Positions 9,776 through 20,420 of a DNA stretch of 64,000 nt are shown here, in pieces. Both the position numbers and the translations under genes were made by a program. The first letter of the stretch is position 1; every line of letters begins with the position of its first letter. Below the pieces are notes generated by a model, which saw only the letters and a program-made list of their open reading frames with translations, had not been told where the DNA came from and made no database searches. This DNA is from Microbacterium terregens (GTDB lineage: Bacteria > Pseudomonadota > Alphaproteobacteria > Sphingomonadales > Sphingomonadaceae): contig NZ_BSEX01000006.1 of assembly GCF_027922045.1 (NCBI RefSeq), forward strand, positions 414,102 to 478,101, given 5' to 3'.

Positions 9776-9804
9776 TTGACACGACGGCCGGGCTCGCCTA
9801 GCTC
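9776..9804 (+). promoter_or_regulatory. Sigma-70-type promoter of rplU-rpmA
   Basis: TTGACA at 9776-9781 is followed after 17 bases by TAGCTC at 9799-9804. The -35 is perfect and the -10 is the degenerate type common in alphaproteobacteria. The predicted start lies about 55 bases before rplU. Confidence 0.6.
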
Positions 9805-9866
9805 GCCCTCTCTCCTGCGCCGGGCTTCCCTGCGCGGGCACATGCTTTTGGGAAGTGATGAGGGCC

Positions 9867-10193
9867 ATGTTCGCAGTCGTGCGCACGGGCGGCAAGCAGT
9901 ATCGCGTCGCCGCCGGAGACAAGATCGTCGTTGAGAAGCTGGACGGCGACGCCGGCAGCAACGTGACCCTGGGCGACGTTCTGCTCGCCGGCGAGGGCAG
10001 CGAGCTGAAGTCGGTCGAGGGCCTCACGGTCTCCGCCGAGATCGTCGCCCAGGCGAAGGGTGAGAAGGTGATCGTTTTCAAGAAGCGTCGCCGCCACAAC
10101 TATCGCCGCAAGAACGGCCATCGCCAGCAGCACACCATCCTGAAGATCACCGCGATCGGCGACAGCCGCGCTGACGACAGCGCAGCCGCCTGA
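9867..10193 (+). CDS. rplU: 50S ribosomal protein L21
   Basis: L21 binds 23S rRNA early in large-subunit assembly. The 108-residue sequence opens with [18 protein letters not shown], the family signature, and contains the basic block [16 protein letters not shown] near residues 75-90 that contacts rRNA. GTG at 9855 and ATG at 9858 are in frame, but family members begin at the ATG chosen here. It is 24 bases upstream of rpmA, the universal partner gene, and a good promoter lies upstream. Confidence 0.97.
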   Translation: MFAVVRTGGKQYRVAAGDKIVVEKLDGDAGSNVTLGDVLLAGEGSELKSVEGLTVSAEIVAQAKGEKVIVFKKRRRHNYRRKNGHRQQHTILKITAIGDSRADDSAAA

Positions 10194-10217
10194 GCGCGAA
10201 CACGAGGAGTTTGAACC

Positions 10218-10487
10218 ATGGCACATAAGAAAGCAGGCGGTTCGTCGCGCAACGGTCGTGATTCGGCCGGCCGTCGCCTTGGCGTGAAGAAGTTCGGTGG
10301 CCAGGAAGTGGTCGCGGGCAACATTATCGTGCGCCAGCGCGGGACCAAGTTCTACCCGGGCACCAACGTCGGCATGGGCAAGGATCATACCCTGTTCGCG
10401 CTCGTCGACGGCCGCGTGTCGTTCCGCGAGGGCAAGCTTGGCCGTAAATTCTGCTCGGTCGACATGCCGGCGATTGCGGCTGAATAA
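10218..10487 (+). CDS. rpmA: 50S ribosomal protein L27
   Basis: L27 reaches the peptidyl-transferase centre with its N-terminal tail. The 89-residue protein starts with [15 protein letters not shown], the conserved tail, and has the family block [20 protein letters not shown]. There is no N-terminal extension of the kind cleaved in Firmicutes. AGGAG lies at the correct distance before the ATG, and a strong terminator follows at 10556-10586, so rplU-rpmA forms a two-gene operon. Confidence 0.97.
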   Translation: MAHKKAGGSSRNGRDSAGRRLGVKKFGGQEVVAGNIIVRQRGTKFYPGTNVGMGKDHTLFALVDGRVSFREGKLGRKFCSVDMPAIAAE

Positions 10488-10525
10488 ATAGGGCAACCAA
10501 CCGGGTTGCCCACCAGGGCGACCCG

Positions 10526-10586
10526 GGTCCCGCAGCCAGCGGGACCAGCCAACAAGGGAGACGGGTCCGCCCCGGCTCCCTTTTTT
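10526..10586 (+). terminator. Rho-independent terminator of rplU-rpmA, with an upstream hairpin
   Basis: GGGAG at 10556-10560 pairs with CTCCC at 10576-10580 (with further GC pairing inside), followed by six T at 10581-10586. Immediately before it, GGTCCCGC (10526-10533) and GCGGGACC (10539-10546) form a perfect 8-bp hairpin that may protect the 3' end or act as a second stop. Confidence 0.85.
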
Positions 10587-10662
10587 ATTGCTCCCTCTGC
10601 CCGAAACGGTCGCGCCGCTGTCATCATGACGGCGTAGGCGCCCGCGCAAGAGGAGAGCGGAC

Positions 10663-11223
10663 ATGTTCGCCCGTACCGAACGCCTGACGCTGCGGCCCGG
10701 CTGGGTCGAGGATGCGCCTCAGCTCGCCCGCGCCGCGGGCCACGAAGCCGTCGCGCGCAACACCAGCCGCATGCCCTGGCCCTATGCGCTGGGCGATGCC
10801 GAGGCATTCCTGCGCATGCCGCAGGCCCCGCGCACCCCTTCGCTGCTGGTGTTCGCACACGAGGGCGACGGCATCCGGCTGGTGGGCGGCGCCGGCCTCC
10901 ACCGGAGCGACGCGGGCGCGCACGAGCTCGGCTACTGGATCACGCCCGATGCCTGGGGCCGCGGCTATGCGACCGAGGCGGCGCGGGCCGTGCTTGCGAT
11001 CGCCGACACGCTGCGGATTCCCGAGGTTTCTGCCTACCACTTCGTCGACAATCCCGCCTCCGGGCGGGTGCTGCGCAAGCTGGGCTTCCGCCCGACCGGT
11101 GAGCAGGCCCTCGCCCATTGTCGCGCGCGCGGCGGCGAGGTGCCCGCCCTGCAGTATTCGCGCGGGCTCGCGGGCGATCCGGCCTTGCCCGATCCCCGCG
11201 ACGCACCGCCGCTCGCGGCCTGA
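10663..11223 (+). CDS. GNAT family N-acetyltransferase (RimJ/RimL type)
   Basis: This 186-residue protein has the RimJ/RimL-type GNAT fold: TERLTLRPGWVEDA at the start, ELGYWITPDAWGRGYATEAARAV near residues 88-110 (the acetyl-CoA pyrophosphate loop, here GRGYAT), and NPASGRVLRKLGF near residue 128. Such enzymes acetylate N-termini of ribosomal proteins or small amines. A GNAT gene next to rplU-rpmA is frequent in alphaproteobacteria, but here the terminator at 10556-10586 separates it from them. AGAGGAG precedes the ATG. Substrate unknown. Confidence 0.85.
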   Translation: MFARTERLTLRPGWVEDAPQLARAAGHEAVARNTSRMPWPYALGDAEAFLRMPQAPRTPSLLVFAHEGDGIRLVGGAGLHRSDAGAHELGYWITPDAWGRGYATEAARAVLAIADTLRIPEVSAYHFVDNPASGRVLRKLGFRPTGEQALAHCRARGGEVPALQYSRGLAGDPALPDPRDAPPLAA

Positions 11224-11302
11224 TCGACGAGGGGCGAGTCGTGTGCGGCGGCCCGCCCCCGGGTGCGTGACAGCGCGGCGGCACGCGGTCTAAGCAGGCG
11301 GT

Positions 11303-12525
<1,223 letters not shown>

Positions 12526-12534
12526 CCGGGCGCC

Positions 12535-13089
12535 TCAGCGCGGGCGGGCGTCCAGCCACTCGTCGCGCAGCAGGCCGTAGATCAGGCTGTCGCGGATGCC
12601 GATGTGGGTTTCCCATTCGGCGCGCAGGCGGCCTTCCAGGGTGAAGCCCAGGCGTTCCAGCAGCGCGCGCGAGGCCAAGTTGTCGGGGTCGGTATCGGCG
12701 AACACCCGGCGGCGGCCCTCGGCGGCGAAGAGGTGGTCGAGCACGGCCGACACCGCCTCGCGCGCCAGTCCCGAGCCCCGATGTTCGCGGGCGATCATGT
12801 AGCCGAGCTCGCACGCGCCGTTGCGCTTCTCGCCCACCGCGACGAAGCCGATCGCCGACCCGCCTTCGCGCGGCACGAACACCCAGTTGCGCCAATCGGA
12901 GGAGGCGGCGTTGCGCTCCAGGTGCGCGCGCGTCGCCGCCAGGCTCTCCATCGGCGGATGCGACCACCAGGTCATGCTGGCGGGATCGGAGAGCGTCGGG
13001 TGCAGCGCCTCCGCATCGGCGGCTTCGAGCGCGCGCAGCCGCAGCCGCGGCGTCGCCAGCACCGGCAGTGCCGCCGGCACCGGGTTCAC
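12535..13089 (-). CDS. GNAT family N-acetyltransferase
   Basis: This is a 184-residue RimJ/RimL-type acetyltransferase: ATPRLRLRALEAADAEAL at the start, CELGYMIAREHRGSGLAREA (acetyl-CoA loop HRGSGLA) near residue 105, and DPDNLASRALLERLGF near residue 142. It starts at a GTG whose GTGA overlaps the stop of the upstream LysR gene, so it is the last gene of a coupled metZ-apaG-lysR-GNAT run. A longer frame upstream lies inside the LysR gene and is not used. The substrate is unknown; the distance from the methionine gene makes a metabolic link only a guess. Confidence 0.85.
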   Translation of the reverse strand: MNPVPAALPVLATPRLRLRALEAADAEALHPTLSDPASMTWWSHPPMESLAATRAHLERNAASSDWRNWVFVPREGGSAIGFVAVGEKRNGACELGYMIAREHRGSGLAREAVSAVLDHLFAAEGRRRVFADTDPDNLASRALLERLGFTLEGRLRAEWETHIGIRDSLIYGLLRDEWLDARPR

Positions 13090-13877
13090 GCGCCGAGCGC
13101 CTCGACCAATGCCCGGACCTTCTTCTGGCGCCATTGCGGCAGCGGGGCGACCAGCCAATAGCCCTCCCGCCCCACCTGCGCCTCCCCGAGTGCCACCACC
13201 CGGCCGGCGGCGAGATCGGCGCGCGCGAGCAGCTCGGGCACGGTCGCACGCCCCAGACCGGCGGCCGCCGCGTCGATCGCGAGGCCAGCATCGGCGACCT
13301 GCACCAGCGCCTGCGCCTCGCCACCCGGGCAGCCCGGCCAGCCGATCACCGTGTCGGTGGCGGATCCGGGGGCGGCCACCGTCACCAGCCCCTCGGACTC
13401 CAGCGCCTCGCCCTCGTGGACGCCCGGCCCCTCGCCCCAGCGGATCGCGAGATCGAGGTTCGCCTCGGTGAACTCGACGGCATCGTCGGCGGCGACCAGT
13501 ACGAAGCGGAGCTCGCGGTCGACGCGCGCAATCTCCGCGAGCTTGGGCATCAGCCACTTCTGGGTGAGGTCACGCGGCGCAGCGATGGTCAACGACTTGG
13601 ACGACTGGCCCGCCTGCATGGCGCGCACCGCTTCCTCGAACTGGAGGAAACCATCGCGCAGCGCCGCGAGGCCCGCCTCGCCCTCCGGCGTGAGCTCCAG
13701 CCCCTTGGTGGTGCGGCGGAACAGCACCACGCCCAGCGTGTCCTCCAGCGCGCGAACCTGCTGCCCGACGGCCGCCGGCGTCACCGCCAGCTCGTCCGCC
13801 GCGCGGGTGAAGGACAGGTGGCGCGCGGCCGCGTCGAGCACGCGCAGGCCGTTCAGCGGCAGGTGCGTCCGCTTCAC
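13086..13877 (-). CDS. LysR family transcriptional regulator (GcvA-like)
   Basis: The 263-residue protein has the N-terminal winged helix of LysR regulators (LNGLRVLDAAARHLSFTRAADELAVTPAAVGQQVRALE, split here between residues 8 and 46) and a substrate-binding domain from about residue 95. The pattern LPLNGLRVLDAAARHLSFT and the AAVGQQVR recognition helix are those of the GcvA/AmpR branch. It begins with GTG overlapping the apaG stop and ends overlapping the GNAT gene. LysR genes are usually divergent from a target; here it is buried in an operon, so its targets probably lie elsewhere or it controls its own operon. Confidence 0.9.
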   Translation of the reverse strand: MKRTHLPLNGLRVLDAAARHLSFTRAADELAVTPAAVGQQVRALEDTLGVVLFRRTTKGLELTPEGEAGLAALRDGFLQFEEAVRAMQAGQSSKSLTIAAPRDLTQKWLMPKLAEIARVDRELRFVLVAADDAVEFTEANLDLAIRWGEGPGVHEGEALESEGLVTVAAPGSATDTVIGWPGCPGGEAQALVQVADAGLAIDAAAAGLGRATVPELLARADLAAGRVVALGEAQVGREGYWLVAPLPQWRQKKVRALVEALGA

Positions 13878-14272
13878 GCGCCCACCGCCGGTGCGGTCAG
13901 CGCAAACTTCGGAATGACCACGTCGAACGCGGCGCCTTCGGTGTCGAGCATATGATAGCTGCCCTGCATCGATCCGGTGGAAGTGGTGAGCGGGCAGCCC
14001 GACACATAGTCGTAACTGGCGCCGGGAAGGATCAGCGGCTGCTCGCCGACGACGCCCTCGCCCTCGACGCTGTGCCGTTCGCCACGGCCGTCGGTGATGA
14101 CCCAGTGGCGGGTCAGCAGCTGGACGGCGCGCTCGCCGTTGTTCTCGATGCGGATGTGATAGGCCCAGAACCAGCGCGCCTGCGCCGGCTCCGACTGTTC
14201 CGCCAGATAGCTGACGGAGACGCGCACGGTGATCCCGCGCGTCTCGGCCACATAGGGGAAGAACGCCTTCAC
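13874..14272 (-). CDS. apaG: Co2+/Mg2+ efflux protein ApaG
   Basis: ApaG is a small beta-sandwich (DUF525) protein linked to divalent cation resistance and diadenosine tetraphosphate levels; its biochemical role is still unclear. The 132-residue sequence has the typical ITVRVSVSYLAEQS, WFWAYHIRIENNGE, LLTRHWVITDGRG and LPGASYDYVSGCPL blocks. The GTG start overlaps the metZ stop (GTGA), and the stop overlaps the lysR start in the same way. A metZ-apaG pairing recurs in sphingomonads as far as I recall. Confidence 0.93.
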   Translation of the reverse strand: MKAFFPYVAETRGITVRVSVSYLAEQSEPAQARWFWAYHIRIENNGERAVQLLTRHWVITDGRGERHSVEGEGVVGEQPLILPGASYDYVSGCPLTTSTGSMQGSYHMLDTEGAAFDVVIPKFALTAPAVGA

Positions 14273-15477
14273 AGCCCCGCCGCGGTGAGCGCCTGGTCGA
14301 GATCCTCGATCAGGTCCTGCGGGTCTTCCAGCCCGACGTTGAGGCGCAACAGGCCCTCGCCGATGCCCATCTCGACGCGCTTGTCCTCGGCGACGCTCGC
14401 ATGGGTGGTGGAGGCCGGATGCGTCATCAGTGAGCGCGAATCGCCGATGTTGTTGCTGATGTCGATGAGGGCCAGCGCGTCGAGCAGCGCGTGCGCCTGG
14501 GTGCGCCCGCCATCGACCTCGAACGAGAAGATCGGACCGGCCGCATCCATCTGCGCCATCGCCAGCGCATGCTGCGGATGGCTCGGCAGGCCGGGATGGT
14601 TGATCCGCGGCACGCGCGTTTCCAGGAAGTGGCCGACCGCGAGCGCATTCTCGCTCTGGCGGCGGATGCGCAGGTCGAGCGTCTCCAGGCCCTTGAGCAC
14701 CACCCACGCGTTGAACGCCGACAGCGTCGGGCCGGTGTTGCGGGTGAAGGGCAGCAGCACGTCGTTGATAAAGGCACTGCTGCCGGTCACCGCACCGGCG
14801 AGCACACGACCCTGCCCGTCCATCATCTTGGTCGCGGAATAGGCGACGACGTCGGCGCCGAACTCCATCGGCCGCTGCAGCGCCGGCGTGGCGAACGCAT
14901 TGTCCACGACCGAGACGATGCCGCGCTCGCGCGCGATGCCGCACACCGCCTTCAGGTCGACCACGTCCATCGTGGGGTTGGACGGCGTTTCGAAGAAGAA
15001 CACCTTGGTGTTGGGCCGCGCGGCGTCGGCGAACTGCTGCGCGTCGCGCGCGTCGACCACGGTGGTTTCGATGCCGAACTTGGGCAGCAGCGTGTCGGTC
15101 AGCCAGCGGCATGACCCGAACAGCGCCCGGCCGGCGACGACATGGTCGCCTTGCTGGAGCTGGCAGAGCAGCGCCGCGGTCATCGCCGCCATGCCCGACG
15201 CCATCGTCCGGCACGCCTCGGCGCCTTCCAAGAGCGCGATCCGCTCCTCCAGCATCTCCACGGTCGGGTTCTGGAGGCGGGAATAGGTCATCCCCTGCTG
15301 CTCGCCGGCAAAGCGCGCGGCGGCGTCGCCTGCCTTGTCGTAGCAATAGCCCGAGGTGAGGAACAACGCCTCGGAGGTTTCGCCGAACTCGCTGCGGGCG
15401 GTGCCGCCACGCACGGCCTGCGTCGCCGGGCGCCAGTTGCGGGTGATCGTGCGGTCTTGTCCGGTGGTACGCTTCAT
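14269..15477 (-). CDS. metZ: O-succinylhomoserine sulfhydrylase MetZ
   Basis: MetZ is a PLP enzyme that makes homocysteine directly from O-succinylhomoserine and sulfide, connecting to the sulfide made by the cys pathway. The 402-residue protein belongs to the Cys/Met metabolism family: YSRLQNPTVEMLEERIALLEG, FFETPSNPTMDVVDL, VDNAFATPALQRP and the PLP-lysine block AYSATKMMDGQGR (near residue 205). The start at 15477 (KRTTGQDRTITRNW) fits the family, and 12 upstream codons are not conserved-looking. It leads the apaG-lysR-GNAT run. I looked for a SAM riboswitch upstream and did not find one. Confidence 0.9.
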   Translation of the reverse strand: MKRTTGQDRTITRNWRPATQAVRGGTARSEFGETSEALFLTSGYCYDKAGDAAARFAGEQQGMTYSRLQNPTVEMLEERIALLEGAEACRTMASGMAAMTAALLCQLQQGDHVVAGRALFGSCRWLTDTLLPKFGIETTVVDARDAQQFADAARPNTKVFFFETPSNPTMDVVDLKAVCGIARERGIVSVVDNAFATPALQRPMEFGADVVAYSATKMMDGQGRVLAGAVTGSSAFINDVLLPFTRNTGPTLSAFNAWVVLKGLETLDLRIRRQSENALAVGHFLETRVPRINHPGLPSHPQHALAMAQMDAAGPIFSFEVDGGRTQAHALLDALALIDISNNIGDSRSLMTHPASTTHASVAEDKRVEMGIGEGLLRLNVGLEDPQDLIEDLDQALTAAGL

Positions 15478-15607
15478 GGCGCTCGCTTTGCTCCCTTGAG
15501 GCTGGCCGTGCAAGCACTTGGGGCAGGCCCGATGCTCCGCCGCGGCGGTACGGCGCCTACGCTGCGCGCCCTATCCCCGGCGGCGCTTCCAACCTATCAG
15601 CACGGCC

Positions 15608-16852
15608 ATGCTCTCCCGCCTGCGCGATCGCCCGTGGACCCTGGCCCTGCTGATCGGCGCGGCCGCGCAGCTGCTGTTCTGCTATCGACTGGGTGCCCCG
15701 TCGGTGCTGACCTTCGACGAGGTCCATTATGTCCCGGCCGCACGAACCCTGTGGGCGCTCGCGGAGCCGGCCAATACCGAACATCCGCTGGTCGCAAAGG
15801 AGCTGATTGGTCTCGGCATCCATCTGTTCGGCGACAACCCGATCGGGTGGCGGGCGCTGTCGACGCTGGCGGGCACGGCAACCGTGCTGGGCGTGTTCGC
15901 CATCCTGTGGCTGCTGTTCGGCCGCGCCCGCATCGCGGTGCTGGGCGCCGCGTTCGTGCTGCTCAACCAGACCGTCTATATCCAGGCGCGGATCGCGATG
16001 CTGGAGGGGTTCCTCGGCGCGTTCGTCACCTGCGCGATCGCGTCGCTGCTGTGGGCGATGCGTGGCCCCCGCGGACGCGTGTGGCCGCGGCTGCTGCTGT
16101 CGGCGGTGCTGTTCGGCCTGTCGGTCGGCACCAAATGGGTGGCGGCGCCCTATGTCGCCTTTGCCTGCCTGCTGATCCTCTGGACCAAGTGGCGCGACCG
16201 CGACCGCTATTTCTCCGGCGTCAACGGGTTCGCCGCCGTGCTGGTGCTGGGGCTGGTGAGCATCGCCACCTATTTCCTCACCTTCCTGCCGGCCTTCTTC
16301 TACCGCCTCGATCCGATGACGCTGGGCGAGCTGATCCCGTTCCAGCACTATATGTACGAGCGCCAGACGCAGCTGCTGCCGCCGCATCCCTATCAGTCGG
16401 ACTGGTGGAGCTGGCCGCTGCTGATCCGCCCGATCTGGTATTTCTACGAGCCCGACGGGGGCGTGCAGCGCGGCGTGCTGCTGATCGGCAATCCGGTGAT
16501 CTGGTACGGTGGCCTGGTCGCGGTGGCGGCCTGCCTATGGGCGGGGCTGCGGCGGCGCTCGGCCGCGATCGGCGGCGCGGGGCTGCTGTGGGTGGCCTCG
16601 CTGGCGATCTGGGCGGCGATCCCCAAGTCGCTCGGCTTCTTCTATTACTACCACCTGTCGGGAATCTTCCTGTGCGTGGCGATCGCCGCGGCCTTTCACG
16701 CCTTTCCGCAGAGCCGGCGCCGCTACCTGGACGAGATCTTCCTGTTCGCGGCGCTGTTCGCCTTCTTCCACTTCTGGCCGATCCTGAGCGCGGCACCGCT
16801 GGACGGTCCGGGCGCGTTCAACCGGTGGATGTGGTTCGACAGCTGGCGGTGA
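15608..16852 (+). CDS. PMT/ArnT-type membrane glycosyltransferase
   Basis: This 414-residue integral membrane protein starts with a helix and then LTFDEVHYVPAAR (near residue 38), the acidic loop that serves as catalytic and metal site in dolichyl- or polyprenyl-phosphate-mannose:protein mannosyltransferases (GT-C fold). Around nine further hydrophobic segments follow, together with FFYRLDPMTLGEL and YYYHLSGIFL in the second half. Enzymes of this fold transfer a sugar from a polyprenyl carrier to protein or lipid in the periplasm. The GT2-GtrA fusion on the other strand (17036-18154), which could make or flip such a carrier, is a natural partner. Confidence 0.85.
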   Translation: MLSRLRDRPWTLALLIGAAAQLLFCYRLGAPSVLTFDEVHYVPAARTLWALAEPANTEHPLVAKELIGLGIHLFGDNPIGWRALSTLAGTATVLGVFAILWLLFGRARIAVLGAAFVLLNQTVYIQARIAMLEGFLGAFVTCAIASLLWAMRGPRGRVWPRLLLSAVLFGLSVGTKWVAAPYVAFACLLILWTKWRDRDRYFSGVNGFAAVLVLGLVSIATYFLTFLPAFFYRLDPMTLGELIPFQHYMYERQTQLLPPHPYQSDWWSWPLLIRPIWYFYEPDGGVQRGVLLIGNPVIWYGGLVAVAACLWAGLRRRSAAIGGAGLLWVASLAIWAAIPKSLGFFYYYHLSGIFLCVAIAAAFHAFPQSRRRYLDEIFLFAALFAFFHFWPILSAAPLDGPGAFNRWMWFDSWR

Positions 16853-16897
16853 AGCGACGTTCAGCGCAGGCGTTGCGCCCTTTCGCCTTATCCGTTC

Positions 16898-17006
16898 GCC
16901 TCGAGTAGCCATCGAGCTTGTCGAGATGGCGTATCGAGAGGTCAGCGGTTGCGGCTCTCTCGATACGGGCTCTCGACAAGCTCGATCCCTACTCGAGACA
17001 AACGGG
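16898..17006. repeat. 109-bp dispersed palindromic repeat, copy 1
   Basis: A long imperfect inverted repeat with arms of about 50 bases, built from CTCGAGTAG / CTACTCGAG ends and inner CGAGCTTGTCGAG / CTCGACAAGCTCG blocks. It matches the sequence at 20283-20391 at all but a handful of positions. It lies in the gap between two convergent glycosyltransferase genes. It could form a cruciform or act as a bidirectional stop. Confidence 0.8.
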
Positions 17007-17035
17007 AAAGGAGGGATGTCAATCCGACCGATGCC

Positions 17036-18150
17036 TCACGCCGCCGCCCTGCGGCCATAGCGTCCCCAGGTGAAGCGGCTCGACAGGGCGAAGTTCCACA
17101 CCGCGCCCACCAGCACGCCCGCGAGCGCCGGCACCGCCCAGGCCCCGCCCCGCACGTCGTAGAGGAACGCGGCGACGCCGACGTTGGCCACGGCCCCCAC
17201 CGAGCACACGAGGCAGAAGGACACCCAGCCGTCGAGCAGCGCCCGCGCGCCCTTCAGCCGGCGGTCGCGATAGGTGAGCGCGTTGTTGAGGAAGAAGTTG
17301 AACGTCATCGCGGCGACGGTGGCGAGGATGGTCGCGGCGACGAAGCCGATCGGCGCGAGTTCGAGCAGCAGGGCCAGCAGCCCCAGGTGCACCGCCGCGC
17401 CCGCCGCGCCGATCGCGGAGAACAGCACGAAGCGCACGGGCACGATCCGCCCGAACATGCGGTCGTAGAGCGCGATCAGATACTCGAGCGCCACGACATG
17501 GTCGAGCTTGCTCTCGCCGGCTACGCGCGTGCGGAACACATAGGGCAGCTCCACGAACCGCAGGGGCCGCGGGCTTGCCGTCACGATGTCGAGCAGGATC
17601 TTGAAGCCGATCCCCGACAGCGACGGCACCAGCGCACGCACCAGTGGCGTGCGGATCGCGAAGAATCCGCTCATCGGGTCCGACAGATCGGCCTTCAGCA
17701 GCCGGCGCGACAGCCTGGTGGCGAAGGCGGACTTGGCGACGCGGTCGGCGTCCCACTCCCCGGTGCCGCCGCCGTCCACGAAGCGCGAGCCGATCACCAG
17801 GTCGAGGTCCGCGTCGCCCTCCAGCGCGTCGAGCATGCGCGGGAGCAGCGTCTCGTCATGCTGGAGGTCGCCGTCGATCACCGCCACCACCGGGGCGGCG
17901 GTGGCGCACATCCCCTCGATGCACGCGGTCGACAGGCCGCGCCGGCCGATCCGCTGGATCACCCGCACCCGGGGGTCGGTCGCCGCCAGGGCGCGCGCGA
18001 CCTCGGCCGTGCCGTCCGGGCTGTCGTCGTCGACGAAGATCACCTCCCACGCCCGGCCCGCGAGCGCCGCCGCCAGCTTCTCCACGAGCAGCGCCACATT
18101 GGCGCGCTCGTTGAAGACCGGGACGACGACCGCGAGCGCGAGCGCCGGGT

Positions 18151-18154
<4 letters not shown>
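17036..18154 (-). CDS. GT2 glycosyltransferase fused to a GtrA-like membrane domain
   Basis: Residues 1-235 are a dolichol-phosphate-mannose-synthase-like GT2 domain ([12 protein letters not shown] at the start, [13 protein letters not shown] near 42, DGDLQHDE near 96, the metal-binding DxD-type motif). Residues from about 245 are a four-helix GtrA-like domain ([47 protein letters not shown]). Such fusions charge polyprenyl phosphate with a sugar and may flip it to the periplasm. The GTG start overlaps the leuB stop (GTGA). The 372-residue length is normal for the fusion. The PMT-like gene on the opposite strand could use the product. Confidence 0.88.
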
Positions 18155-19197
<1,043 letters not shown>

Positions 19198-19243
19198 TCC
19201 ATTCCCTTCGGCTGGGTTTCGCGAATTGCCCCGCCCGCCTCGC

Positions 19244-19975
19244 TCACGCAACCGCCCTTTTCAGCCTTTCGACCAGCCGCTGCCGCGCCGCCAGCGCCTC
19301 CGCCCCGCGCCCGACCAGCACGTCGCGCTCCAGGAAATGGCCGGTCAGCCGCAGCGCGTCGAACAGCTGGGGCCAATCCGCCTCGCCGCCTTCGCGCAGG
19401 AAGGCGGGCAGCGGGAGCAGCCGGGTTTCATAGCCTGAGGCCGCGGCGCGGCTGACGGCGCCGCCACTCTTGGGGCTCACAAAGGCGAGGTCCTCGTCCA
19501 CGCCGGTGGCGACGCAGCGCTCCAGGTCGAGGCCGAAGCCGAGCTCCGCCAGCACCAGCAGTTCGTAGCGGGCGAGCGCCGCCGCCCAGCCCCGCGCCGC
19601 CGGCGCCGCCTCCACCGCGTCGAGCACCGCCGAGAGCGCCGCGTGCAGCCGCGGATAGGGCAGCCCGTCCGGCAAGGCGGTGGCGGTGAGCGCGCATGCC
19701 CATTCGATCGCGGCGGCCGCGAGCGGCTCGGCGAACAACGGCGCGCGGCTGTGGACCAGCTCGACCGTCAGCGCCGCCAGCTGCTCCTCGGTGCGCGCGC
19801 GCCATTCGCCGCGCACGAGGTTCGCCGGCTGGAGCACCGGCCGCAGCGCCCGCGAGCGTCCGCCGCGGACATAGCCCGGCTGCACCCCGGCGCGTTCGGT
19901 CAGCGCCCGCACCACCGCGCCATGCTCGCCATGCCCGCGCACGGACAGCAGGATGGCCTCGGCGATCAGGTGCAT
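19244..19975 (-). CDS. recO: DNA repair protein RecO
   Basis: RecO loads RecA onto SSB-coated gapped DNA together with RecR and promotes strand annealing. The 243-residue protein has the N-terminal OB fold ([41 protein letters not shown]) followed by a helical region ([18 protein letters not shown], near residue 150). The zinc-finger cysteines of some RecO proteins are not complete here, as is common in alphaproteobacteria. A small unknown gene ends 9 bases upstream and leuB starts 46 bases downstream. Confidence 0.92.
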   Translation of the reverse strand: MHLIAEAILLSVRGHGEHGAVVRALTERAGVQPGYVRGGRSRALRPVLQPANLVRGEWRARTEEQLAALTVELVHSRAPLFAEPLAAAAIEWACALTATALPDGLPYPRLHAALSAVLDAVEAAPAARGWAAALARYELLVLAELGFGLDLERCVATGVDEDLAFVSPKSGGAVSRAAASGYETRLLPLPAFLREGGEADWPQLFDALRLTGHFLERDVLVGRGAEALAARQRLVERLKRAVA

Positions 19976-19984
19976 GGGCGCGCC

Positions 19985-20182
19985 TCAGCCCTCGCAGTAA
20001 TCCAGGTACGACACCACGTCGTTGCTGGTCTGGAGGTAGAGGCCGGCCTGGACCTCCTCCGGCTCGGCCGCCGCGCGCGCCAGCGCCTCGGCCAGCGTGC
20101 CGTAGAGGATGGTGGTGGCCACGCCGCCCTCGTCATCGAGGTGGTAGAGCCGGACGGCGACATCGTGCGAGATGGTGCGCAT
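19985..20182 (-). CDS. Small conserved-looking hypothetical protein
   Basis: A 65-residue acidic protein (MRTISHDVAVRLYHLDDEG at the start, SNDVVSYLDYCEG at the end) with good codon bias and no signal peptide or membrane segment. It lies 9 bases before recO on the same strand, so it is probably cotranscribed. The ATG at 20182 is preferred, though 20200 is possible (adds six residues). The frame further upstream passes through the palindromic repeat at 20277-20391 and is not coding. I do not recognise a family. Confidence 0.6.
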   Translation of the reverse strand: MRTISHDVAVRLYHLDDEGGVATTILYGTLAEALARAAAEPEEVQAGLYLQTSNDVVSYLDYCEG

Positions 20183-20276
20183 GGGCCCGCCATGCCGCAT
20201 CGGGCGATGGGGTTCCAGTGGGGGGAGGCAAGCAGGGCGTCTTGTCCGTCCCCCTTGCTCCGGATCCCCTCCCCAC

Positions 20277-20391
20277 CCGTTTGCCTCGAGTAGCCGTCGA
20301 GCTTGTCGAGACGGCGTATCGAGAGGTCGGCCGTTGCGGCTCTCTCGATACGGGCTCTCGACAAGCTCGATCCCTACTCGAGACAAACGGG
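20277..20391. repeat. 109-bp dispersed palindromic repeat, copy 2
   Basis: Nearly identical to the element at 16898-17006. In this copy the inverted repeat is longer: CCCGTTTG at 20277 pairs with the CAAACGGG end at 20391, giving arms of about 55 bases around a short centre. It separates the small gene before recO from the hydrolase gene. Both neighbours are on the minus strand. Confidence 0.8.
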
Positions 20392-20420
20392 CTGGAGATG
20401 AAGGGGCGGGCGTGCGCCCC

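Noticed and set aside
15478..15607. Possible SAM riboswitch upstream of metZ
   Set aside because: The leader is short and I could not fit the conserved SAM-II core or another SAM fold.
16853..17035. Palindromic repeat as an insertion sequence remnant
   Set aside because: No transposase fragment and no target duplication could be seen; it is better called a dispersed palindrome.
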